Positions 1-6,090 of a stretch of DNA of 13,347 nt are shown piece after piece. Position 1 is the stretch's first letter. The number at the start of each line of letters is the position of its first letter. The notes under the pieces are model-generated. The model saw nothing but the letters and a program-made list of their open reading frames with translations. It did no database searches and was not told the origin of the DNA. The position numbers were made by a program, and so were the translations under genes. Origin of the DNA: Microcaldota archaeon (GTDB taxonomy: Archaea; Micrarchaeota; Micrarchaeia; Anstonellales; Anstonellaceae); the NCBI GenBank assembly GCA_026414325.1, contig JAOAJF010000022.1:1-13347 (forward strand), read 5' to 3'.

Positions 1-409
1 GAGTAAAATCAATATAATAATTACCATAAGTTTTGTTGGTAGGGTTTCCTAATGTACCATTAGAATAAATGATTAAGGGATAAGAACCCTCAGCATCCTT
101 TAGAGCAAAAGTACAATTAATAGACCAATTAACCTCACCAATAACTTTCGGGCTTATATTAATAAACTCATCACCATTACTACAGGTTCCTTCCTCAAAA
201 AAAACACTATTAGCTACCTCCTCGTAAAAACTCTGTGTTGTAACATTGAAGTTTACAGTAGGCGGAGAGCTCGGGTTAGTAATAATTATTGGAGAATAAT
301 TTGAACTAATATCAGTAATAGTTAGATTTATAAGAGGGAGGGGTGCAAAAAAATAACTGACAAGAAAAGTTAAAAATAAAATCGCATAAAAATAGCTTTT
401 TTTTACCAT
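1..409 (-). CDS. Partial secreted/surface protein, N-terminal 136 residues
   Basis: An open frame starts at an ATG at 409 and runs without a stop off the left edge, so only the N-terminus is here. Residues 1-22 form a signal peptide: MVKK, then a long hydrophobic run ending near FFA. The rest is a Ser/Thr/Asn-rich extracytoplasmic segment with seven N-glycosylation sequons (N28, N55, N84, N94, N98, N117, N125) and two cysteines (C77, C99) that could form a disulfide. This composition is typical of archaeal cell-surface glycoproteins. A TATA-like element lies at about 436-447 and a G-rich stretch at 418-423 could serve as ribosome-binding site. No specific family was recognised and the C-terminal anchor is outside the window. 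The reading frame and secretion call are fairly secure; the function is unknown. Confidence 0.72.
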   Translation of the reverse strand, partial: MVKKSYFYAILFLTFLVSYFFAPLPLINLTITDISSNYSPIIITNPSSPPTVNFNVTTQSFYEEVANSVFFEEGTCSNGDEFINISPKVIGEVNWSINCTFALKDAEGSYPLIIYSNGTLGNPTNKTYGNYYIDFT

Positions 410-435
410 AGAACAAACCCCCACAAATTGACAGT

Positions 436-447
436 AAGTTTATACAA
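436..447 (-). promoter_or_regulatory. TATA-like element of the left-edge surface gene
   Basis: On the minus strand the run ATTGTATAAACTTA lies about 27-38 nt upstream of the ATG at 409. This would place transcription start near 415. It sits between the gene and the tRNA terminator. It is called from composition and spacing only. Confidence 0.35.
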
Positions 448-510
448 TAGAATAATAAAAATGTTTGGTTTTAAGAATTTGTTTTAGAAAATAAGTGTTT
501 GTGATAAAAT

Positions 511-521
511 TTTAGAAAAAA
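511..521 (-). terminator. Oligo-T terminator after tRNA-Thr
   Basis: Immediately after the discriminator base the minus strand reads a run of T residues (A run at 516-521 on the plus strand) followed by a further AT-rich stretch. Oligo-T directly after a tRNA is the usual archaeal termination signal. Confidence 0.5.
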
Positions 522-593
522 AGCCCCCGGCGAGGATTGAACTCGCGACCTCTTGCTTACCATGCAAGCGCTCTACCACTGAGCTACGAGGGC
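522..593 (-). tRNA. tRNA-Thr (anticodon GGU)
   Basis: The minus strand folds into a complete cloverleaf. The 7-bp acceptor stem pairs GCCCTCG with CGGGGGC, including one U-G pair. The D arm is GCTC/GAGC, and the anticodon stem is CTTGC/GCAAG around the loop ATGGTAA, which places anticodon GGT at plus-strand 559-561. The T arm is GCGAG/CTCGC around TTCAATC. The discriminator at 522 is U, which matches archaeal tRNA-Thr. The 3' CCA is not encoded, so it must be added by CCA transferase. No intron is seen in the anticodon loop. A 5-nt variable loop (AGGTC) marks it as class I. Confidence 0.96.
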
Positions 594-611
594 AAGGACA
601 AGCAACAATAT

Positions 612-635
612 TAAATATACTAAATAAATATACTA
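612..635 (-). promoter_or_regulatory. Duplicated TATA box of tRNA-Thr
   Basis: An 11-bp sequence, TAAATATACTA on the plus strand, occurs twice, at 612-622 and 625-635. The copies lie about 19-29 and 32-42 nt upstream of the mature tRNA 5' end at 593. The proximal copy is at the normal archaeal TATA distance for a start at the tRNA itself. The distal copy would give a leader of roughly 11 nt. Confidence 0.6.
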
Positions 636-648
636 GAATGCAGAAAAA

Positions 649-861
649 CTATAAATTAATTTGCTTTGAGATTTTTGTTTTTAGTTTATTATCCTCTATA
701 TTAAAAGTAATTATTTCTCGTAGTTGTAGAACAATAACTAAAAAAACTGCTGCTACAAAGCGAATGTTTCTATCTGGAGATTGAATTAAAACAAAAAGAA
801 GAAAGCCTATAAAAAATATAAAAATCCATCTAAGTGCAAATAAGCTAAAGGGGTTTTTCAT
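649..861 (-). CDS. Small two-helix membrane protein, hypothetical
   Basis: A 70-residue frame starting at the ATG at 861; a TTG three codons upstream is a weaker alternative. Residues about 8-26 and 34-48 are hydrophobic enough for two membrane helices, joined by a short charged loop (SPDRNIR). They are followed by a charged, Lys-rich tail of about 20 residues, probably cytosolic. It lies between pfkB (divergent) and the tRNA gene (same strand). A possible TATA sequence at 893-902 would give a short leader with no clear Shine-Dalgarno motif. No family was recognised. The coding call rests on the coherent membrane-protein composition and the promoter-like upstream region, so it is moderate. 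Confidence 0.5.
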   Translation of the reverse strand: MKNPFSLFALRWIFIFFIGFLLFVLIQSPDRNIRFVAAVFLVIVLQLREIITFNIEDNKLKTKISKQINL

Positions 862-951
862 AAATATCAATCTTATTCTGGCTAGGCCTTAGGTTTTTAA
901 AACTATTAATATAATAAGATTCAAAGTTTAAAAGACTTTGTAACATACAAA

Positions 952-962
952 AATTTTTATAA
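952..962 (+). promoter_or_regulatory. TATA box of the PfkB kinase gene
   Basis: AATTTTTATAA is centred about 26 nt upstream of the ATG at 983. This is the distance expected for a leaderless archaeal transcript starting at or very near the start codon. No GGTGA motif precedes this gene, which supports a leaderless mRNA. Confidence 0.5.
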
Positions 963-982
963 CTTAATGCTAAAGTTGAGAT

Positions 983-1903
983 ATGAGCAAAACAAAAAAC
1001 AATAAGCCTATTTTATGTGCAGGACATTTGGTTTATGATATAAGAGATTATGTTGAGCAAATGCCACAAATAGACAAAACTACTTTTATGTATATGCCAC
1101 CTCAAATAGGGCCAGGTGGAAGTGCTGCAAACGTGGCTTTAAATTGTGTTAAGCTCAAGCACAATGCTGCGCTCATTGCAAATGTTGGGGATGATCCCCA
1201 TGGAAAATTTTTATTAAAAGAGCTTAAAAAAAGCGGACTAGACACAAGCCAGATAAAAATTATTAAAGATGGAAGAACTGGTCTGTCTGTAATTTTAATA
1301 GATAGAACTGGCCAGGTGATGGTTATAGAAGATAAAGGCTGTATTGAGGATCGAAGAGAATTTGATGAAAAGAAAATAGCAAATAGCTGCTGGCTTCATT
1401 TAACAGGAACCTCGCTTTATTGGCTAGAAAAAATCTCAAAAATAGCTCATAAAAATTCAATTCCAATTTCCTTTGATCCTGGAAGAGCAGCCTCTAGACT
1501 TGGAGCTGAAAAACTTGCAAAAATTTTAGAAAGAGCAGAATACTTAATAGTTAATAAAAAAGAGCTTGAGGCTCTTAGCGGTTCTGCTTCAGAAGAAAGT
1601 GCAAAAAATTTATCAAAGGAGTTTAATCTTTTTACAATTGTAAAAAATGGCCATAATCCTGTTTTTGTTTGTACAACAATAAATAAAACATTTTATGTCG
1701 AGCCATATACCGCTCCTTATGTTATAGATACTCTTGGAGCAGGAGATGCATTTGCATCTGGATTAATTTGCGGAAAAATAGAAGGAATGTCATTAGTTGA
1801 AGCAATAAAGTTTGGCCATGCTGCTGCGGCAGCAAAGGTTATGCACCCAGGAGCGCAGGGAATGCCAAAAAGAGAGAGTGTTTTAAAACACTTCAAACTC
1901 TAG
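983..1903 (+). CDS. PfkB/ribokinase-family sugar or nucleoside kinase
   Basis: At 306 residues this is a typical length for the family, which uses ATP to phosphorylate a hydroxymethyl group of a sugar or nucleoside in the cytosol. The N-terminal PfkB signature is visible as GPGGSAANVA (residues 43-52), with a substrate-binding Gly/Asn environment. The C-terminal signature DTLGAGDAFASG (249-260) supplies the anion hole and the catalytic base, D255. An NKKE motif (191-194) matches the conserved NxxE region near the Mg/phosphate site. The substrate cannot be read from the sequence. Ribokinase, or an archaeal nucleoside kinase of the pentose-bisphosphate salvage route, are the best guesses. It is a single gene with its own promoter, converging on the small membrane protein gene at 1914. 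A perfect 16-bp palindrome lies inside its last codons. Confidence 0.9.
   Translation: MSKTKNNKPILCAGHLVYDIRDYVEQMPQIDKTTFMYMPPQIGPGGSAANVALNCVKLKHNAALIANVGDDPHGKFLLKELKKSGLDTSQIKIIKDGRTGLSVILIDRTGQVMVIEDKGCIEDRREFDEKKIANSCWLHLTGTSLYWLEKISKIAHKNSIPISFDPGRAASRLGAEKLAKILERAEYLIVNKKELEALSGSASEESAKNLSKEFNLFTIVKNGHNPVFVCTTINKTFYVEPYTAPYVIDTLGAGDAFASGLICGKIEGMSLVEAIKFGHAAAAAKVMHPGAQGMPKRESVLKHFKL
1877..1892. repeat. Perfect 16-bp palindrome in the 3' end of the kinase gene
   Basis: AGTGTTTTAAAACACT is a perfect self-complementary sequence about ten bases before the kinase stop codon. A second small palindrome, AAGCGCTT, follows at 1908-1915 across the junction of the two convergent genes. They may take part in termination in both directions, but AT-rich palindromes of this size can arise by chance. 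Confidence 0.35.
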
Positions 1904-1913
1904 CTGCAAGCGC

Positions 1914-2111
1914 TTAGCCAGAGCCTTCTCCTTTTGAAAATACTCTAAAAAGAAGAAAGAGTAAAATGAAACCTACCACGCCGGCAATATAAGGATAGGT
2001 TGGCGGATCATATGGCCTTAGGCTTTTCCATTGGTAGTATAGACCTACTCCGAAAATGATTGAAACTAAAAATCTAGTTATATCTAATAAGGCCTTTGTT
2101 TTTGAAGGCAT
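1914..2111 (-). CDS. Small two-helix membrane protein, hypothetical
   Basis: A 65-residue frame starting at an ATG at 2111. Hydrophobic segments at about 11-28 and 40-58 suggest two membrane helices joined by a loop rich in Pro and Tyr (RPYDPPTYPY). The C-terminus, FSKGEGSG, is short and charged. A clean TATA element at 2130-2141 is centred about 25 nt upstream of the ATG, so the mRNA is probably leaderless, consistent with the lack of a GGTGA motif. It converges on the kinase gene with a ten-base gap. No family was recognised. The promoter and the coherent topology make a real gene likely. Confidence 0.6.
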   Translation of the reverse strand: MPSKTKALLDITRFLVSIIFGVGLYYQWKSLRPYDPPTYPYIAGVVGFILLFLLFRVFSKGEGSG

Positions 2112-2129
2112 AAAAAAATATGGTAGAAA

Positions 2130-2141
2130 AATATTTAAAAG
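2130..2141 (-). promoter_or_regulatory. TATA box of the small membrane protein gene
   Basis: The minus strand reads TTTTAAATATTT, centred about 25-26 nt upstream of the ATG at 2111. This fits a leaderless archaeal transcript. Confidence 0.5.
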
Positions 2142-2167
2142 CTTTTATTCATATAAATAATAATAGA

Positions 2168-2206
2168 AATTTTTAGAATATTTAAAATATTTTGAATTTT
2201 TAGAAT
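2168..2206 (+). promoter_or_regulatory. Promoter with repeats flanking the TATA box, candidate operator
   Basis: A 12-bp direct repeat, AATTTTTAGAAT, occurs at 2168-2179 and 2195-2206. Between the copies lies TATTTAAAATAT (2179-2190), the likely TATA element. It lies at the centre of an imperfect 11-bp dyad (nine of eleven positions match) with a 3-nt spacer. A Shine-Dalgarno AGGTG at 2209-2213 follows directly. The position, just before a DNA-binding regulator gene, suggests an autoregulatory operator. This is inference from the repeats and context. Confidence 0.5.
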
Positions 2207-2218
2207 TTAGGTGAAAAG

Positions 2219-2695
2219 ATGAAACTCACTAGAATAGAGCAGGAGGTTATGGCTGCATTAAAAGATATGAGCCATTGTATTTATTTTGATGAAAATGCTG
2301 CTAAGATAGTAACAGTTATTTTTCTTTCTAACAAACCAATTAGTATGAGCCAACTAGTTCAAAAAACAGCAATTAGTAAAACAAATGTTTTTTTAAAACT
2401 AAAAAAAATTGAGGAAGCAGGAATTGTAAAAAAAATTAAAAACCCAGGTACTAAAGAATTTTTCTATTATATAGATAAAGATATAAACCGCTTAGTTATA
2501 GACCACATGAGAAAAAAATATGAAGAATTTATGCTCACTAGCCAGCTAAAAATAGAAGACATTTTAAATAAATATAAAAAAACTACATTGGATAACGAAG
2601 AAAAGCTTCAGCTAAAAATACTTAAAAACTATTATATAGAGAATGTAAAACTACTTCAAAGGCTTAGAAAATTATTTGCAAAACTTAACAAGTGA
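2219..2695 (+). CDS. GbsR/MarR-like winged-helix transcriptional regulator
   Basis: This 158-residue protein has a winged-helix domain at about residues 24-90. The recognition-helix region is visible in the sequence ISMSQLVQKTAISKTNVFLKL, followed by EAGIVKKI and the wing segment NPGTKEFFYYI. The pattern matches GbsR-type MarR-family regulators. The C-terminal half (92-158) is charged and helical, probably a coiled coil for dimerisation. The start at 2219 is fixed by GGTGA four bases upstream. It is the first gene of the ABC-transporter operon and its stop codon lies within the leader of the ATPase gene. It is inferred to sense a ligand of the transporter and act on its own promoter, where a repeat flanks the TATA box. 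Confidence 0.82.
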   Translation: MKLTRIEQEVMAALKDMSHCIYFDENAAKIVTVIFLSNKPISMSQLVQKTAISKTNVFLKLKKIEEAGIVKKIKNPGTKEFFYYIDKDINRLVIDHMRKKYEEFMLTSQLKIEDILNKYKKTTLDNEEKLQLKILKNYYIENVKLLQRLRKLFAKLNK

Positions 2696-2700
2696 GAAAT

Positions 2701-3393
2701 ATGAAAAAAGAAATACTTTATTTAGAGAATGTAACAAAAATATATAAAATGGGCCAGCAGGAGGTAAAGGCAGTTAATAATATAACACTTAAAGTTATGG
2801 AAGGGGAGCGGCTTTCTATTATGGGCCCATCTGGTTCTGGGAAAAGTACTTTACTAAATTTATTAGGCTTGCTAGATAGGCCAACTTCTGGAAAAATATA
2901 TATAGAAAATACAGATACAACTACTTTAAATGATGATGAGTTGTCCTATTTTAGAGGTAAAAAAATAGGTTTTATTTTTCAGAATTTTAATTTAATACCT
3001 TCTCTCACTGCTCTTGAAAATACTATAGTTCCACTTATGTTTTATAATGTCCCCTATAGACAGAGAATAGAGCGAGCAACTAAAATACTTGAGCGCCTTG
3101 GACTTGGAGATAGGCTAAATTATTATCCTTCTCAACTTTCAGGTGGACAGCGCCAGAGAGTTGCAATAGCAAGAGCTCTTATAAATAACCCTGCCATCTT
3201 ATTAGCTGATGAGCCGACAGGAAACTTAGACAGCAAATCGGGTGAAGAAGTTCTAGCAATATTTGACGAATTAGTAAAGGAGGGCAGAACTTTAATAGTA
3301 GTGACTCATGATATTAATGTTGCAAAAAAAAGTCCGAGAATAATAAAAATAAAGGATGGAAAAATTGAAAGCGATAATAAGGTGAGAAAATGA
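2701..3393 (+). CDS. MacB/LolD-type ABC transporter ATPase
   Basis: This 230-residue protein is the cytosolic nucleotide-binding subunit of a type VII (MacB/LolCDE/FtsEX-like) ABC system. All motifs are intact: A-loop Y15, Walker A GPSGSGKST (42-50), Q-loop Q94 in FQNFNLIP, signature LSGGQ (146-150), Walker B ILLADE (166-171) with the D-loop NLD, and the switch histidine H203 in VVTHD. The short length and FQNFNLIPSLTALEN segment are typical of the LolD/MacB group. I chose the ATG at 2701 over a GTG at 2692, because the GTGA that overlaps the previous stop codon then serves as ribosome-binding site. It powers the two permeases encoded at 4858 and 6077 and is probably translationally coupled to the regulator. 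Confidence 0.93.
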   Translation: MKKEILYLENVTKIYKMGQQEVKAVNNITLKVMEGERLSIMGPSGSGKSTLLNLLGLLDRPTSGKIYIENTDTTTLNDDELSYFRGKKIGFIFQNFNLIPSLTALENTIVPLMFYNVPYRQRIERATKILERLGLGDRLNYYPSQLSGGQRQRVAIARALINNPAILLADEPTGNLDSKSGEEVLAIFDELVKEGRTLIVVTHDINVAKKSPRIIKIKDGKIESDNKVRK

Positions 3394-4871
3394 AAAAGTA
3401 TTTTTTGTTGCTAGTACTACTGGTTGGAATAGTATTAGCAGATGTATCCATTTCCAATATAACTACTGAGCCAAAAGTAGTTAGACCAGGCACTATTGGA
3501 TTAATAACTATGACTATTAAAAATGTTGATGCTTCGGCAATAAATTCAGTAACTGCAGAGCCTTCTCCTCAATTTCCAATAAAGGCTGGACAGAAATATT
3601 ATTTAGGTGATTTTAAACCTTCCAGCACATCTAGTTTTTCTTTTCCTTTTTCTGTAGAAGAAAATAGCGAGGGAGGAATATTTTATATAAATGTAAGATT
3701 TACCTGGCTTAATGGAAGCGGAACCTTTGTAAAAAGTGTGCAGATTCCGATTGTAGTAAAAAACGAGCCTATTTTTTTAATTGAGCCACAAACAGACAAA
3801 ATAACTACAGAAGGCGAGTTTATTCTACCTCTAAAAATTGTAAATAAAGGAGGAGTTGCAAAAAATATTAGAGTAGAGCTGGATAGTCCAGACTTTTATG
3901 AGATTGGAAAAAATAAAGAGATTATACAGAGGCTAAATAAAAATGAAGAAAAAACTCTTGAATTAAAAATTTCAATGCTAGAAAACAGAGCCTCTGGTGC
4001 ATATAACCTCCCAATAAAAATTACTTATATAGATAGCATTGAGCAAGAAAATACTATCATTGAGCAAATAAAATTAGTAGTGATAAAGAAAGCTCCTGAA
4101 CTAAAGATTGAACTTGCACCTCAACAGCTACTTGAGCCTGGCTCGAAAAAAGCTTTGAAATTTTTAGTAAAAAATAATGGAGATAAAACTGCATATGCAG
4201 TAAGAGTTGGAATTGAAAACCAATCTGTTTTTACAGTATTGGAAGGAAATTATCAGGAGCTTGGAGACATTGGACCAAATTCACAAAAAGAAGTAAGTCT
4301 TAGTGTTGGAATAAATGACTTAAAACCAGGCTATTATATCCAACCATTTTATATAAAACTAAAGGATGAAAAAGGAAATGAAAAAATTCCTCAACTATAT
4401 AACTTAGGTTTAGATGTTCAATCCATACCAAAATTAAATGTTTTTATAGCTGCTAAGCCAAGCCCTATGGAAACAGATCAAGAGCATGTGCTAACAGTAG
4501 TTGTTTCAAATGTTGGAATAACTCCAGTTAAATCTTTAGTAGTTGAACTTCAGTCAGAGGATTTAATCTTGCAGGAGGTACAAAGTGAGCAATATATTGG
4601 CTCTTTGGCTGAGGATGATTTTTCTTCAGTACAATTTAAAATAAAAACACCCCCAGCTGAAGGTAAAAAAAGATTAAAAATAAGGCTAAAATTCTTAGAC
4701 AATTATAACAAAGAACAAGTCATTGAAAAAAATATGGAGATTAGAGTTTATAAAAAGAAAGAGAATGGGCCAAACCCACTATTTGCTGCAGCAGCAATAG
4801 CAATCGTTGGTGGAATTTTAGTATGGTACTTTAAATTAAGAAAAAGGAAAGATAAGCATGCTGATAAATGA
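3390..4871 (+). CDS. Membrane-anchored beta-sandwich exoprotein (COG1361/CARDB-like) of the ABC operon
   Basis: A 493-residue secreted and anchored protein. The signal peptide is residues 1-17 (MKKYFLLLVLLVGIVLA). About four beta-sandwich domains of roughly 105-110 residues follow (18-125, 126-233, 236-345, 347-455). The repeated pattern of 'P..L.PG....L...V.N.G...A..V.V' is typical of CARDB/NEW3-type adhesive domains, which COG1361 archaeal proteins carry. A membrane helix at 464-482 and a basic tail (KLRKRKDKHADK) place the sandwiches outside the cell. GGTGA four bases upstream fixes the start, overlapping the ATPase stop. Co-transcription between the ATPase and the permeases suggests it is the extracytoplasmic partner of the transporter, comparable in position to MacA. 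That role is inferred; it has no MacA-like coiled coil or lipoyl domain. Confidence 0.85.
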   Translation: MKKYFLLLVLLVGIVLADVSISNITTEPKVVRPGTIGLITMTIKNVDASAINSVTAEPSPQFPIKAGQKYYLGDFKPSSTSSFSFPFSVEENSEGGIFYINVRFTWLNGSGTFVKSVQIPIVVKNEPIFLIEPQTDKITTEGEFILPLKIVNKGGVAKNIRVELDSPDFYEIGKNKEIIQRLNKNEEKTLELKISMLENRASGAYNLPIKITYIDSIEQENTIIEQIKLVVIKKAPELKIELAPQQLLEPGSKKALKFLVKNNGDKTAYAVRVGIENQSVFTVLEGNYQELGDIGPNSQKEVSLSVGINDLKPGYYIQPFYIKLKDEKGNEKIPQLYNLGLDVQSIPKLNVFIAAKPSPMETDQEHVLTVVVSNVGITPVKSLVVELQSEDLILQEVQSEQYIGSLAEDDFSSVQFKIKTPPAEGKKRLKIRLKFLDNYNKEQVIEKNMEIRVYKKKENGPNPLFAAAAIAIVGGILVWYFKLRKRKDKHADK

Positions 4872-6090
4872 TATAACAAATTATATATTTAGAACATTTA
4901 GATATAGAAAACTTCGCTCTTACCTTACATTATTAGCAATTTTAATTGGAATTGCTTCAGTGATAGTAATAATTTCAATTAGCGATGGATTGATAGTGCA
5001 AATAGATGAGCAGCTAAAAGCATTTGGACCAAAAAACGCAGTCTTAATAGCCGGAGATGTAACTAGAAGTGGCCCTATTCAGACACAAAATTTTAGAATG
5101 CCACAAGAAGGAAAAATAACCATCAAAGATTATGAGACTATCAAAACTCATCCTGCAATAAAGTATATAACAAAAAGAATAAATTTTGTAGGGCAGATGG
5201 AATATAAAAAAAGAAACATTACTGTAACTGTTGGAGGAATAGAGCCAGAACAATTTTTTGCTATGACAAATCTCTCTGCACAAAAAGGGAGAATTATTTT
5301 GCCACAGGAGAGAAAGGTTGCTATAGTTGGAGAAGCTTTTACGGATAACACGATATTTAAGGATAATCCAGTAGAAATTGGCTCATTTATTTATCTTGGA
5401 AAATCTAAGAAAAAATTTAAAGTGGTTGGAGTATTAGACCCAACAAACGTGGTAGCAAGAAATGGAATTTTAGTTCATTTTGAAGATGCTAAGGAATTAG
5501 CTTTAGAAGAAGAGAAAATAACAGAGGATGAGCTTAGTGCAGTAGCATTTCAAGTTGCTGAGGGTTATCAATTAAATGAGGTTGTAAAAGAGATTGAAGA
5601 AAAATTAAAAACTTCTAGAAAATTACCTATAGATAAAAAAGATTTTACTATTGTTACTGCTGAATTTATTTTAGCACAAGTTGGAACTATAATTGGTGCA
5701 GTAACTTTGTTTTTAGGCTTTATTTCAGGCCTATCTTTCTTTATTGGTATTATAGGAATTGCAAACACTCTTTATATGGGAGTAGTAGAAAAAACTAAAG
5801 AGATTGGGATTATGAGAGCAGTTGGTGCAACAAAAAAAGATATTAGAAATTTGATAGTTGCAGAAGGCGCAAGTTTTGGATTAGTTGGAGGTATTTTGGG
5901 TCTTTTAGTAGGAATGATTGTTGCCCAAATCATTTCACAATTTGGATTTAAAACCTATGTTGGAATTCACGTAGTTTTAGCTGCCCTGATTATAAGCATT
6001 GTTGTTGGAATGATTGCAAGTTATTATCCAGCAAAAATTGCAGCAGATTTAGACCCTATAAAAGCAATTTCAGCAAATGCAGGAAGGTGA
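4858..6090 (+). CDS. MacB/FtsX-family ABC permease, first copy
   Basis: A 410-residue permease with the standard MacB topology. A short N-terminal cytosolic helix is followed by TM1 (22-43), an extracytoplasmic core domain (about 55-265), TM2 (278-306), a cytosolic coupling loop EKTKEIGIMRAVGATKKDI (311-329), TM3 (335-359) and TM4 (370-390). It ends with the family signature YYPAKIAADLDPIKA. The ATG at 4858 overlaps the exoprotein gene by 14 bases, so the two are likely coupled. Together with the paralogous permease downstream it should form the membrane part of a heterodimeric mechanotransmission-type ABC system driven by the ATPase at 2701. The substrate is unknown; lipids, peptides or lipoproteins are all possible for this superfamily. 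Confidence 0.92.
   Translation: MLINDITNYIFRTFRYRKLRSYLTLLAILIGIASVIVIISISDGLIVQIDEQLKAFGPKNAVLIAGDVTRSGPIQTQNFRMPQEGKITIKDYETIKTHPAIKYITKRINFVGQMEYKKRNITVTVGGIEPEQFFAMTNLSAQKGRIILPQERKVAIVGEAFTDNTIFKDNPVEIGSFIYLGKSKKKFKVVGVLDPTNVVARNGILVHFEDAKELALEEEKITEDELSAVAFQVAEGYQLNEVVKEIEEKLKTSRKLPIDKKDFTIVTAEFILAQVGTIIGAVTLFLGFISGLSFFIGIIGIANTLYMGVVEKTKEIGIMRAVGATKKDIRNLIVAEGASFGLVGGILGLLVGMIVAQIISQFGFKTYVGIHVVLAALIISIVVGMIASYYPAKIAADLDPIKAISANAGR

Noticed and set aside
2692..2700. GTG at 2692 as start of the ABC ATPase
   Set aside because: Its bases overlap the regulator stop and serve better as ribosome-binding site for the ATG at 2701. The ATG also matches usual ATPase N-termini.
5044..5768. Three minus-strand frames (79, 67 and 66 residues) inside the first permease
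   Set aside because: They are antisense shadows of the well-supported permease gene. Their composition (Ser/Cys/Tyr-rich) is not like any neighbour, and no promoter or ribosome-binding site precedes them.
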